Shown here: in pieces, positions 36,317 through 45,361 of the stretch
How the letters are laid out: each line of letters starts with the position of its first letter
Position numbering within the stretch: the stretch's first letter is position 1
Source of the DNA: Lyngbya aestuarii BL J
GTDB taxonomy: Bacteria; Cyanobacteriota; Cyanobacteriia; Cyanobacteriales; Microcoleaceae
Assembly: GCF_000478195.2 (NCBI RefSeq)
Contig: NZ_AUZM01000024.1
Span: forward strand, 20,753-84,752
Direction: 5' to 3'
DNA length: 64,000 nucleotides
The notes under the pieces: model-generated
Databases searched by the model: none
What the model was told of the DNA's origin: nothing
The model's input: only the letters and a program-made list of their open reading frames with translations
Position numbers and translations under genes: made by a program

Positions 36317-36622
36317 TCAAGCTGACAGTTGTCTAAACTTTAGCCCTAAAATCACATCATTCCACTCTGTTCCCAGGTAACTAATCGTATGGGTAATCCT
36401 ATTAATACAGTAAAAACCATCAAGTTCCCAATAGCTATCTGCTAATATTTTTAACTCATATTCAGTTGCTAGTTGAACATTTAGTTTCAGTTCCCAGTTG
36501 ATCTCATCAGGATAAACATAAACATCGTCACCTGATTTTTCGATCAGCAATACCCCTTTGACTTTGCGAATTGCAATATCGGGGGGAATACGGCGTGGAT
36601 TGTATCCTTGAACAATATTCAT
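36317..36622 (-). CDS. Small hypothetical protein
   Basis: The 101-residue protein starts at an ATG preceded by an excellent Shine-Dalgarno (GGAGAAGGAGG, ending eight bases upstream), which decides the start. It reads MNIVQGYNPRRIPPDIAIRK, then VKGVLLIEKSGDDVYVYPDE, and appears to be a beta-rich single domain. I do not recognise the family. A shorter ORF at 37511 has a related RIPPxxxIKGVL motif. Confidence 0.55.
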   Translation of the reverse strand: MNIVQGYNPRRIPPDIAIRKVKGVLLIEKSGDDVYVYPDEINWELKLNVQLATEYELKILADSYWELDGFYCINRITHTISYLGTEWNDVILGLKFRQLSA

Positions 36623-37870
36623 AGAAGCTTCCTCCTTCTCCAAATGAGGTTAGCCAAAGCTCGTTATTAGAGGTTTACATCTTTGTACGAGTGTTACCTC
36701 GTAATTTCCGCAAGTATCATCCCCATTCCTGATTTTGTTGATCAGAAGCTAAAAGCCTCCAGAACAAAAACAGCCTATAACTCAACAGCAGTTAGCGATC
36801 AAGCTAGGGGGGTTAAAGGTTAACCTATAGTTTAATGCTTTTGGAAATTGAAAACACTAAACATGATTACACATTAATAAACATGATTTGAGGTATAATC
36901 ATTGATTAAGAACTCAGTTCACAAGGGTTATCGGAAATCAAAAGCTTTAACGCAAATAGAATAGCACAACTTTAGGTCTTGTCACCAAGCTGAATGACCA
37001 ACAATCACAACAGCCGTTGTAGGGTAAACCCGAAGGGCAGAGTACCGACGACTTCTATTTCTGTGCTTAAACTATTTTAACAAAACTTTTTATCCATGAT
37101 CAAACACTTTTCTGGATTTATTTGTCAAGATAGAAAATCTGTAAATTTAACTTTAACCCTCACTCTCTCGATCAACTCTCAGTGACTCAATCGTCTACTG
37201 GTATACAGAAATCTGAGAGAACTTTTAGACTGTTATTATTTCTCCTGAGATAAAAATTAGTATCGCTTCAACTGTGATAACAATCATCTGATCATTTCCC
37301 GGAAATTAGGCAACAGAGTGACAATAGTATTCAATCGCTAAAAATACTTTCTGTGTTGTCAAAGAAACAATATCGTTTACTTTAATCTACAATCTAATCA
37401 AAAATTCTGCGATTCCCCAATTTTATTTTAGCTCTAATCAGGTCAAACTCTACTGGGAAATCGCCCCACGTTTTTGAATTAATCCCCTATCTTTCTAACA
37501 TTTTCAAAGCTTGAAAAGCCAGAAAGAAAAACCCAACCGATCCCAAAATCGTGAGAACGGGTTCAACGAGACGTGGTGTAAACAGTTCACCCATGTGATT
37601 ATTTATCCTCAAATGATTATTTTTCAGAAAGGATACAGAATTCCCCCTATCAATAAAATCAAAGGAGTTCTCAACCTAGATTATCCGTCTAAAGGCGGTT
37701 ATCAGTGTTAATCCTCTCTATTCAATTATTTACGGTAATTCTGGCTTTCGTCAAGCTAGAGGTTCGCCAGGAACTCTCAGACGAGAAGTTAGAGAAAAGA
37801 TATAAATTTTCTAACAACCACTCCAAAGGTGCTAAAACGAGGTAGAAGTATTCAGAGAAAAAAAATAGAT
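36623..37870. other. Long gene-poor region
   Basis: About 1.25 kb without a confident gene. It is AT-rich. At 36850-36910 a motif of the kind AAACATGATTACACATTAATAAACATGATT contains a repeated AAACATGATT. At 37020-37050 there is a worn palindrome-like sequence (GTAGGGTAAACCCGAAGGGC). A 66-codon frame at 37511-37711 is described separately. I see no RNA gene. Confidence 0.35.
37511..37711 (+). pseudogene. Possible truncated paralog of the 36317 protein
   Basis: A TTG-started frame of 66 codons contains FQKGYRIPPINKIKGVLNLD, which resembles VQGYNPRRIPP...VKGVLLIE of the small protein at 36317-36622 on the other strand. The remainder is missing or different. It could be a worn duplicate or a chance ORF. 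Confidence 0.3.
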
Positions 37871-38314
37871 ATGAGGTTTGAGACTCTTAAACAAGAAGCT
37901 TGCTATGAAAAAGTTGAACGCTGGATGCGGGAACTTTACGGTAAGTTTCCCTGTCCGAAAAATGAAGTTCCGGGACTGACTTTATTTATGGGTTCTGCTC
38001 AAGTAGAAGTTTTAGTTTCTCCTTGGGGGAAAGATGATTCTATCATCACCACTCGCTCTTACGTGGTGACAGGCGCAGAACTTACACCCGATTTAATGCG
38101 GTTTCTATTACGAGAAAATCACAATATGCGCTTTGGGGCTTTTGGAGTTGATGAACAGGGCGATATCGTATTTGAGCATACCATTGTGGGTTCAACTTGT
38201 GATAAACCTGAACTCGAAGCTTCTGTCAATGCAGTGTTAGAAATTGCGGATGATTACGATGATAAAATTGCTGAACGATGGGGAGGAAAACGAGCATTAG
38301 ATCGCTTAGGTTAG
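37871..38314 (+). CDS. YbjN-domain protein
   Basis: The 147-residue protein (from ATG 37871) has the YbjN fold, a type III secretion chaperone-like alpha/beta domain: KVERWMRELYGKFPCPKNEV, LTLFMGSAQVEVLVSPWGKD and LLRENHNMRFGAFGVDEQGD. The frame extends 14 codons upstream to 37829 with a basic stretch not expected in the family. YbjN proteins are widespread in cyanobacteria and bind other proteins; no specific partner is visible. Confidence 0.8.
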   Translation: MRFETLKQEACYEKVERWMRELYGKFPCPKNEVPGLTLFMGSAQVEVLVSPWGKDDSIITTRSYVVTGAELTPDLMRFLLRENHNMRFGAFGVDEQGDIVFEHTIVGSTCDKPELEASVNAVLEIADDYDDKIAERWGGKRALDRLG

Positions 38315-38335
38315 TGACTATTATGGATCAATAAT

Positions 38336-39154
38336 TTAACGGTTTGTATCAATTAACTCCTGAATTGTTGCTAAAGATAATCCGGTGACTTGCATGACTT
38401 GTTCTTGAGTCATTCCCTGTTGTAACAGAGTACGAGCAGCTTGATTGAGTTGAGACTCGACTTGTTCTGCTCGTTGGAATTCCTGTTCTGCTCTTTGATG
38501 TGCTTGTTCTGCTCTTTGGAATTCTTGTTCTGCAATTTCTTGAGGAAGCAGAAATAACTCTCCGTCTAAATCAGCCCATCGTAACCAAGTCGCTTCAATC
38601 CCTTGATATTCACCAAACCAACGAACTAAACTCAATCCTAAAGCTTGACTAACGAGTTGATTTTGGGGATTGAAGTCAATCGGTTGAAAAACGCCTTGTT
38701 GTAGAGAAAAACCTGCTAGATCTTCTGGGTTAAATGGATCAAACCAAAAATATTCAGAAACCCGTAAACGATCTTGATAAATGTATTTTTTTTCAGTTTT
38801 ATCGAGTTCTGCGGTACTCTCAGAAAGTAACTCAATCACAACATCTGGGGCTTTTCCTTCCTCCCACACCACCCAACTCCGACGTTCTTTTTTAGGAACA
38901 CCTAACACGGCAAAAAAATCAGGCCCGCGAAAGTCTTTATTTCGGACTTGTTCTAAGCTATAATAAACAAACATATTCCCCCCAACAAACCCATCGGAAC
39001 GCGAAGCCATCCAAGGTTGCAAGGTATTGATCAGGATTTCCATTTGAAATTGATGACGTTGGCTTTCCATCGGTTCTCCATCATCGTAGGGGAGTTCTTC
39101 CTGAGTTGGAGGAAGGCTTGTTAGATAGGGAGTTATGGGAGTCGTTTCAGACAT
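38336..39154 (-). CDS. Uma2 family endonuclease-fold protein (DUF820)
   Basis: The 272-residue protein carries the PD-(D/E)xK-like Uma2 domain (about 15-195) with FRGPDFFAVLGVPKKERRSW and GKAPDVVIELLSEST containing the expected acidic residues. A coiled-coil tail with repeated EFQRAEQAHQRAEQ follows (about 208-240), then a helix-turn-helix-like end (MTQEQVMQVTGLSLATIQEL). Uma2 proteins are greatly multiplied in filamentous cyanobacteria; their biological job is unknown. Confidence 0.9.
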   Translation of the reverse strand: MSETTPITPYLTSLPPTQEELPYDDGEPMESQRHQFQMEILINTLQPWMASRSDGFVGGNMFVYYSLEQVRNKDFRGPDFFAVLGVPKKERRSWVVWEEGKAPDVVIELLSESTAELDKTEKKYIYQDRLRVSEYFWFDPFNPEDLAGFSLQQGVFQPIDFNPQNQLVSQALGLSLVRWFGEYQGIEATWLRWADLDGELFLLPQEIAEQEFQRAEQAHQRAEQEFQRAEQVESQLNQAARTLLQQGMTQEQVMQVTGLSLATIQELIDTNR

Positions 39155-39278
39155 AGGAATTTAATTCAGAGTCAGTTTCAACATGATCCTTTGAAAACAA
39201 CTTAACATCAAAAAAGCGATCACCTAACTCAATTATAATTGATAGCGATCGCGATCAGATCTAGATAAGTTTGATAGT

Positions 39279-40127
39279 CTAAGGAATGCTAAAATTAGCC
39301 ATAAGAGGATAGTGATCCGAAAATCCCTCTTTTTCTTTTTGACAAACCTGATTTTGAACGAACAAAATATCAGATTCACAGGGCCACTTCTTTGCCATCT
39401 GAGAGACAAAAACATAATCTAAAATACTGGCATATTTAGGATCGCATTGAGTTCCCGTGAGCGGACAAGAATTCGTTTTTAAACAATTCGGCTTAATCCA
39501 AGTCATCACATCTTTTCTTACGAAAAGATCAAAAGCCTTATTTCCCTTTTTTTTATCCAAATCAAAATCAAAGTTATAATCTCCAACTGCAATCACAGGC
39601 AAAGATTGTGCGGCTGCCCAGTCTCGTAAATTTTCCGCTTGTTGGTTGCGTTTACTCTCACTTCCTCGGTTAAAATGATTAACCGTAAATAAAAACTCTT
39701 GACCCGTCGGTAAAAACTTAAAATGAGCCACTAATGGCGATCGCGAACCGCCAATATTATCGAGTTCTTCACGCTCAAGAAGATCAAGTTTATTTTGATT
39801 GTAGATAATCTGCAACTTATCGAGGCTTCCTGTCGTTCCAAAGATCGACTTAAAATCCGATCCCGGAACAGCAACCGCCTCCGTAAAAATATCCGCTGCT
39901 GCTTGATCAGCAACTTCCGATAGTCCCCACAAATCAGCCCCCACAATTTCACGAATATCCTCAGCCACTAAATGAGGATCAGTATCGTCAAGATCATCAG
40001 ATTCGACATTATAGCTGATAATAGATAGAGGTTCAGCACTCGCGGGGAAAGCCGGAGCGATCGCCACAAACATGACCAGTAAAATCAGACCGAAGCCCCA
40101 GAAAATGGACTGAATTCTAGATTTCAT
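39279..40127 (-). CDS. Secreted endonuclease/exonuclease/phosphatase family protein
   Basis: The 282-residue protein has a signal peptide (hydrophobic 10-30, cleavage near PASAEP). EEP fold motifs follow: LSIISYNVES, DLWGLSEVAD, LVAHFKFLPTGQEFLFTVNH, VIAVGDYNFDFD and the final SDHYPLMANF with the catalytic His. It may hydrolyse nucleic acid or phosphoesters outside the cytoplasmic membrane. Four cysteines at CLKTNSCPLTGTQC may form disulphides. The ATG at 40127 is preferred to a GTG one codon upstream. It is divergent from the hydrolase gene at 40214. Confidence 0.88.
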   Translation of the reverse strand: MKSRIQSIFWGFGLILLVMFVAIAPAFPASAEPLSIISYNVESDDLDDTDPHLVAEDIREIVGADLWGLSEVADQAAADIFTEAVAVPGSDFKSIFGTTGSLDKLQIIYNQNKLDLLEREELDNIGGSRSPLVAHFKFLPTGQEFLFTVNHFNRGSESKRNQQAENLRDWAAAQSLPVIAVGDYNFDFDLDKKKGNKAFDLFVRKDVMTWIKPNCLKTNSCPLTGTQCDPKYASILDYVFVSQMAKKWPCESDILFVQNQVCQKEKEGFSDHYPLMANFSIP

Positions 40128-40213
40128 CACAATACCTGTAAATTAGATCAAGTTCTGTCAGCTTGGCAATACTGACACCAATATACGCAATATCGCCGCC
40201 CAAGGAGTGACTC

Positions 40214-41560
40214 ATGCCTGTTGAAATCGTACCCGAAACTGACTTCAAATATTATCTCATTGCCTTTGATGAAGAAGGTCGAGAACGCCAGGATGATCCG
40301 GATGGACAGATGAGCCAACGAGTCCTTGAAGTGTTGAAAACAGAGCCAATCACTGATGTTTTTCTGATTAGTCATGGATGGCGCAGTGATGTTCCGGCGG
40401 CTCGACGTCAGTATAGTCGTTGGATCAAAGTCATGCTCGAACAAGAGGCTGACCTGGATTATATTCGAGAGATTCGACCCGGGTTTTCTCCGTTATTAGT
40501 CGGGTTACATTGGCCGAGTTTACCTTGGGGAAATTATGACTTAGCCAATTCTTCGGCGATTTCCTATCACGGTTTGAGTGCGTCTTCTACCGTCACTCCC
40601 ATGAGTCAGTTAGTTAATGAGTACGCTACCCGTTTGAGTGAGACTTCCGCCGCGCGACAAGCCCTACAAACGATTTTGCTGTCCGCCCAACAAAATATTG
40701 CTCCTGAAGAATTACCACCCGAAGTCGGCCAAGCTTATCGGATTTTGAACTATGAAACGACTTTAAGTAGTCAAGGTTTAGGGTCTTCGCCCGCCACTGA
40801 TAGAGAACCCTTTGATCCCGAGAGTACCTTTCTCGTTGCTCGTCAGGAGGCGTTGAGTTATGGCGGGTTTAGTTGGGGTGGTGTTTTAGCCCCCTTGCGA
40901 ACCTTGTCTTTTTGGAAAATGAAGGATCGGGCGCGTCAGTTTGGTGAAGCCGCAGGACATGAATTTCTCAAAGACTTACAACGGGTGAAGGAGGAAGTGC
41001 GATTTCATTTAGTTGGTCATAGTTTTGGTTGTATTGTGTTGTCGGGAATGTTGGCCGGACAGAAAAATTGGGGTGTGTTGGAACGTCCAGTCAACTCTTT
41101 ATTTTTGATCCAGGGGGCTTTTTCTCATTGGTCTTATTGTGGGGATATTCCGGTAACACCTGGAGTTGCGGGGTATTTTCACCCGTTGATCACAGAGGGT
41201 AAAGTCTCTGGCTCGATTATTACGACTTATTCTAAATTTGATACGGCAGTTTGCAAGTGGTATCCCTTAGCGGCGAGTGCTTCGAGTCTGTTTACGCGAT
41301 CGGTCAGTTTCTTTGAATTTAATCAATTTCCTATGTATGGCGCTTTGGGGGCTTTTGGAGCCAGGGGAGGAGATGATTTTCAGGCCGTGGAAATGGATAT
41401 GTTGGATAAAGATTCACCTTATCCTTTTTATCCGGGCCAAATTTATAATCTTGACAGTCAGGAGTTTATTCAAGAAGGTTCCGGCCCAGAAGGCGCTCAT
41501 AACGACATTGCCCGTCGGGAAGTTGCTCATGCGGTTTGGCAAGCAGCGATCGCCAGTTAA
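40214..41560 (+). CDS. Large alpha/beta-hydrolase (serine hydrolase) of unknown substrate
   Basis: The 448-residue protein has ITDVFLISHGWRSDVPAARR near residue 55 (oxyanion-type HGW) and the nucleophile elbow LVGHSFGCIVLSGML with GHSFG (about 268). DSPYPFYPGQIYNLD and GAHNDIARREVAH near the end could supply the acid and His residues (His in GAHND). It is cytoplasmic by appearance. The ATG is preceded by AAGGAG. A triacylglycerol lipase-like or esterase role is plausible but no substrate is indicated. Confidence 0.75.
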   Translation: MPVEIVPETDFKYYLIAFDEEGRERQDDPDGQMSQRVLEVLKTEPITDVFLISHGWRSDVPAARRQYSRWIKVMLEQEADLDYIREIRPGFSPLLVGLHWPSLPWGNYDLANSSAISYHGLSASSTVTPMSQLVNEYATRLSETSAARQALQTILLSAQQNIAPEELPPEVGQAYRILNYETTLSSQGLGSSPATDREPFDPESTFLVARQEALSYGGFSWGGVLAPLRTLSFWKMKDRARQFGEAAGHEFLKDLQRVKEEVRFHLVGHSFGCIVLSGMLAGQKNWGVLERPVNSLFLIQGAFSHWSYCGDIPVTPGVAGYFHPLITEGKVSGSIITTYSKFDTAVCKWYPLAASASSLFTRSVSFFEFNQFPMYGALGAFGARGGDDFQAVEMDMLDKDSPYPFYPGQIYNLDSQEFIQEGSGPEGAHNDIARREVAHAVWQAAIAS

Positions 41561-41567
41561 GAAGGAA

Positions 41568-41711
41568 TGGGGAGGTGGGGAGGTTGGGAGGTTGGGAGAT
41601 TGGGAGGTTGGGAGGTCGGGAGATTGGGAGATTGGGAGATTGGGAGATTGGGAGATCGGGAGATTGGGAGATTGGGAGGTTGGGAGATTGGGAGGTTGGG
41701 AGGTTGGGAGG
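41568..41711 (+). repeat. G-rich 8-bp minisatellite (TTGGGAGG/TTGGGAGA type)
   Basis: About 17 tandem copies of an 8-bp unit, with GGG triplets spaced five bases apart on the + strand over 140 bases. It begins just after the hydrolase stop codon. The spacing suits G-quadruplex formation. C-rich stretches follow at 41757-41810 and 41888-41940. Confidence 0.9.
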
Positions 41712-41926
41712 ATTTTTATGAATAAAAAGCTATTTTTCATCGGAAAAAAATCTTCTCCCCGTCACCCCCGTCACCCCACCTCCCCGTCACCCCCATCACC
41801 TCCGGCAATTTTTAACTCGGGAAGCGAGTCATCCGCACGCACCGTCTTTTCGAGGCAGTGAACGGATGACTGAGAACGAAACAGCCCTGCCCCTGCACCC
41901 CACCTCCCCATCTCCCTATCTCTCTT

Positions 41927-41987
41927 ATCCCCCCCCTGGGGATATTAATTTTGTGCTATCATATAGATGCCCCCCAGGGGGATATTT
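41927..41987. promoter_or_regulatory. Twin G/C-tract palindromes, possible metal- or aldehyde-sensor operator
   Basis: Two inverted repeats with poly-C/poly-G arms, ATCCCC...TGGGGATAT (41927-41945) and GCCCCCCAGGGGGATAT (41969-41985), are centred about 39 bases apart and flank AT-rich, promoter-like sequence. This G/C-tract form resembles operators of CsoR/RcnR/InrS-type repressors (inference). A 22-codon frame starts at an ATG at 41988, and the DUF3120 gene follows at 42084. Confidence 0.4.
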
Positions 41988-42083
41988 ATGAAATCTTCAC
42001 TTGATATCTTAAATAAGATAAACTTAAGTAACGATTTTTTAAGAAAACCTATTTAAAGTTAGAACGACCTATAGGAGCGAACC

Positions 42084-42782
42084 TTGACTACTACCCAACC
42101 CACTCAACCCCCTGATCAACTTCATATTTATTTAAGAAAAGTTAAACTCTCTCAGAAATGGATGCTGTTTGGAGCGGCTATATTTCTGGTGTGTGTCCCG
42201 GTGTTTTTTCAAGCGCCCCTGGTGAGAACCTGGCCAGTCTTGAGCCTATTGATGACAATCGGGTGGTTAGCCCTGAGTCTATTCTTAATGCGATCGCGGA
42301 CAACGTGGGTTTGGGGAGACTTACTGATTGGGTTTACCTTAAGTTGGTTAACCGGATCGATCTATTGGGGTTGGTTACGAGGAGAACCCCTTCTCCATCT
42401 TCCCATTGAAGCTTTAGGTATTCCCTTTGCGGTGTGGTGTTTGCACCAGGGATGGGGAAAAATCGGAAATTGGTTTTATTTAGGCTCTTTGTTCGGAACT
42501 GCGGTAACAGATGGATATTTTTACATAACGGGTTTAATTCCCAGTTGGCGACAATTGATGACTGTAGACCCTTCTTTTGCCGTTTCCATCCTGCGAGATG
42601 CACTCTCGCTCGTCAGTACCCCTTGGGGGATTAGTTGGGCAATCGTCTTAGTGCTGCTGCTGTTAGGGGTGGGTTTATTACCCTTAAAATCGAAACAATT
42701 GCATAAATGGGTGTTCAGTGGAGCAGTTTTGAGTACAATCTTAGTAGACAGCTTGTTCTTGGTAGCAGCCTGTGCCGCCTAA
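42084..42782 (+). CDS. DUF3120 membrane protein
   Basis: The 232-residue protein has about six membrane segments and the cyanobacterial DUF3120 pattern: LFGAAIFLVCVPVFFQAPLV, GSIYWGWLRGEPLLHLPIEA, LGIPFAVWCLHQGWGKIGNW and ITGLIPSWRQLMTVDP. The start is a TTG preceded by TAGGAG at good spacing. Function is unknown; the family is found across cyanobacteria and plastid-bearing organisms. Confidence 0.85.
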   Translation: MTTTQPTQPPDQLHIYLRKVKLSQKWMLFGAAIFLVCVPVFFQAPLVRTWPVLSLLMTIGWLALSLFLMRSRTTWVWGDLLIGFTLSWLTGSIYWGWLRGEPLLHLPIEALGIPFAVWCLHQGWGKIGNWFYLGSLFGTAVTDGYFYITGLIPSWRQLMTVDPSFAVSILRDALSLVSTPWGISWAIVLVLLLLGVGLLPLKSKQLHKWVFSGAVLSTILVDSLFLVAACAA

Positions 42783-42976
42783 GGACGGACATGGGTGGCA
42801 TTTGGAGGTTTGAAGTGCATCTAACACTGAAAAAGTGGCAGAACAAAGTTTAGACCACCGCTTAAATCTCAAACTAGAAAGAAAAAAATAGATCTTTCAA
42901 GATTTAGAGACTAGAATAGAATCGATCGGGGCGACGCTGAATAATCTCCCAAGTTTAGGTTGGGTGTTATAAACTT

Positions 42977-44026
42977 TTGTTGGGTGAGATCATAGATCTG
43001 GCTCCCACTTTCCAAAAACCCAGTGTCCTTTCTCAATCTGTTGTGAAATTGCAACACACCCCTCATTTATTGATTATCGGTGACGGTGGCAAAAACTATT
43101 TGCCACTGGTTGGTAAAAACTATTGGACATTGGGCCGCAGCGACGACAATAATTTTGTGATCCGCGATCGATGGATTTCCCGTAATCATGCGATTTTACA
43201 ACGTATGGAAAGCGGAGAGTTTTATTTAATTGACCTCGGAAGTCGCAATGGTTCCTTTGTCAATGGTCGTCGGGCGACAATTCCAATCACCTTGGAAAAT
43301 GGCGATCAAATTATCTTTGGTCAAACCGAAATGGAGTTTCATAGTCCATCGAACCGACCCGAAGTGGACGAACCGGAACCCGAGTCTGAAGATTTCACGG
43401 CAACGCTGACTGTGCGCCGTTTAATCTCTGTGATGGTCGTAGACATCCGAGACTTCACGGTATTAACGCGACAGCTAGATGAACGCTTACTCTCAGAAGT
43501 GATGGGACGGTGGTTTCGTGAGGCTGGAGAAATTGTCCGCGAACATGGCACCTGGGTCGATAAATATATCGGTGATGCCATTATGGTTGTTTGGTTTCAT
43601 GGGGCGCAAGGAGTCAGTTCCAAGGAGATGCTGCAAATTTGTAGTGCTTTGAGAGCCTTACACCGGACAACAGAAGCCTTGAGTAATGCCTATCCTTTGC
43701 CTTTTCCGTTGCGAGTCGGTGCCGGACTCAATACGGGATATGCGATGGTCGGAAATACAGGAGGTAGCGGGAATTCAGACTATACTGCCTTGGGAGATAC
43801 CGTGAATGCGGCTTTTCGACTCGAATCTTCAACCAAGCAACTCGGGATGGATATTGCTTTGGGTGAAACCACTTACAAATATCTTTCTCAACTTCATCGA
43901 GAGAATAACTTCGAGCAGCATACTGTTGATCTCAAAGGTTATGATACGCCAACAATCACCTATGCCTCGACCTTCGCAGGTCTGAATACATTTCTAGAAA
44001 CGGTAGAAGGCTTACAACCTGAGTAA
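42977..44026 (+). CDS. FHA-domain adenylate cyclase
   Basis: The 349-residue protein joins an FHA phosphothreonine-binding domain (about 30-122: TLGRSDDNNFVIRDRWISRN, SRNGSFVNG) to a class III cyclase domain (about 148-325). The metal-binding residues are Asp156 in VMVVDIRDFT and Asp200 in DKYIGDAIM. Lys196 and the Thr in YTALGDTVNAAFRLES are the purine-selecting positions typical of adenylate cyclases, so cAMP is the likely product. The FHA domain suggests control by a Ser/Thr kinase. The start is uncertain: only TTG codons (42977 or 42980) are available after an upstream stop. Confidence 0.9.
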   Translation: MLGEIIDLAPTFQKPSVLSQSVVKLQHTPHLLIIGDGGKNYLPLVGKNYWTLGRSDDNNFVIRDRWISRNHAILQRMESGEFYLIDLGSRNGSFVNGRRATIPITLENGDQIIFGQTEMEFHSPSNRPEVDEPEPESEDFTATLTVRRLISVMVVDIRDFTVLTRQLDERLLSEVMGRWFREAGEIVREHGTWVDKYIGDAIMVVWFHGAQGVSSKEMLQICSALRALHRTTEALSNAYPLPFPLRVGAGLNTGYAMVGNTGGSGNSDYTALGDTVNAAFRLESSTKQLGMDIALGETTYKYLSQLHRENNFEQHTVDLKGYDTPTITYASTFAGLNTFLETVEGLQPE

Positions 44027-44159
44027 TATTAATCAAAAATTAAGTTTAAGATCACCCATCGCTCCAAACGCTGACAAAATCGACTGCTACAATATTTAGA
44101 CAAACACTCAGATCCGATTATTAGGCTATCTAGTTTTGCACAGAAGCTGAAAAAACTTA

Positions 44160-44576
44160 ATGCTAAATCACGCCAAAGCAGAATACTATGCTCATCCTAC
44201 GGCTCAGGAGCTAGATCTTGACGAAGAACGGACTCGCCAAACCGTTCGGCTAGTTGCTCAAGCCGCTGAAGACCGAAAAGCCGAAGATATTACGGTGCTG
44301 AAGGTCTCAGAAGTCTCCTATCTGGCTGACTACTTTATCATCGTGACCGGTTTTTCTCATGTCCAAGTTCGAGCCATTTATCAAGCGATCAGCAAACAGG
44401 TCGAACAAGATGCACAACGAGTTCCAATCAGTATTGCCGGACAGCGAGAAGGCTCCTGGATCTTAATCGATTATGGAGATGTCGTCGTCCATATTATGCT
44501 TCCTGAAGATCGAGAATTCTACAGTTTAGAAGCCTTTTGGGGTCATGCAGAACGAGTCAATTGGTCAACGCTATAG
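44160..44576 (+). CDS. rsfS: Ribosome silencing factor RsfS
   Basis: RsfS binds ribosomal protein L14 and blocks subunit joining under nutrient limitation. The 138-residue protein has RKAEDITVLKVSEVSYLADY, FIIVTGFSHVQVRAIYQAIS and WILIDYGDVVVHIMLPEDRE, the core of the family. It leads the conserved cyanobacterial order rsfS, ycf36, asparaginase. Confidence 0.95.
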   Translation: MLNHAKAEYYAHPTAQELDLDEERTRQTVRLVAQAAEDRKAEDITVLKVSEVSYLADYFIIVTGFSHVQVRAIYQAISKQVEQDAQRVPISIAGQREGSWILIDYGDVVVHIMLPEDREFYSLEAFWGHAERVNWSTL

Positions 44577-44776
44577 TCAATTCCCGCTCGATACAAACTG
44601 AAAGCGGGTAAAGACAAAGCTTAATCCCTTTTGAGTAGAGATGTTGCTGATCGCGTCTCTACCTATTTTTTATTGAAAGCAACGAAACTGTTGTAGAACA
44701 CTCCGATTCGATCAATTCGTTATGATTAATTATGATTAATTTTAGATTTTAAAATCCTAGATTGACAACAGTAGTT

Positions 44777-45277
44777 ATGAGAGATGTGTCAGCTTCAGTC
44801 TGCCCTGTTCCCCCTGAACAGCGTCCAATCAATGAATATCAAGAATTGCAGGAGTCTTGGTTTTTTAGCTGGGTCACTCTTGAATGGCATCAATATCTGA
44901 GAAAATTGGCTTGGGTATGGGCTTGGAGTTGGTTAGTCTTTGGGCCGGTTGCGGCGGCGAGTTTCCCCCCCCAAACAGCAATTGTCCCGTTTTTTGTGAG
45001 TGGGGCGGCCGGAGCCAGTCTGATTTTGACCCTTGTTGTGATTCGACTGTACTTAGGATGGTTTTATGTCCGCTCCCGTCTGATCCGTGCCAGTATTTGC
45101 TATGAGGAGTCAGGCTGGTATGATGGACAAACTTGGGAAAAAACCCCAGAATTTTTAGCGCAAGATCAGCTCATCCTATCCTATCAGGTGCAACCCCTAC
45201 TGAAGCGTCTACGACGCACCTTTTATGGTCTAGCATTGTTAGTGGCAGTGGATGGACTGACCTGGATCTGTTTGTGA
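44777..45277 (+). CDS. ycf36: CGLD27/Ycf36 family protein
   Basis: The 166-residue protein has the DUF1230 (CGLD27, Ycf36) signature VCPVPPEQRPINEYQELQES followed by WFFSWVTLEW, two membrane helices (about 50-100) and RLYLGWFYVRSRLIRASICY, then EESGWYDGQTWEKTPE. The family is conserved in green-lineage chloroplasts and cyanobacteria and has been linked to iron or photosynthetic homeostasis, without a settled mechanism. The ATG at 44777 is chosen over a TTG at 44762. Confidence 0.92.
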   Translation: MRDVSASVCPVPPEQRPINEYQELQESWFFSWVTLEWHQYLRKLAWVWAWSWLVFGPVAAASFPPQTAIVPFFVSGAAGASLILTLVVIRLYLGWFYVRSRLIRASICYEESGWYDGQTWEKTPEFLAQDQLILSYQVQPLLKRLRRTFYGLALLVAVDGLTWICL

Positions 45278-45361
45278 TCGTCGGAAAATTTGCCATTGGC
45301 AACCTGCAACCCTAATTCTCAATTTCTTAATTCTCACACTTACTTCAAAACTCACTCTCAT

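Noticed and set aside
41277..41861. ORFs encoding WEVGRLGDWEVGR-type repeats
   Set aside because: They are translations of the 8-bp minisatellite and of the hydrolase 3' end in the wrong frame.
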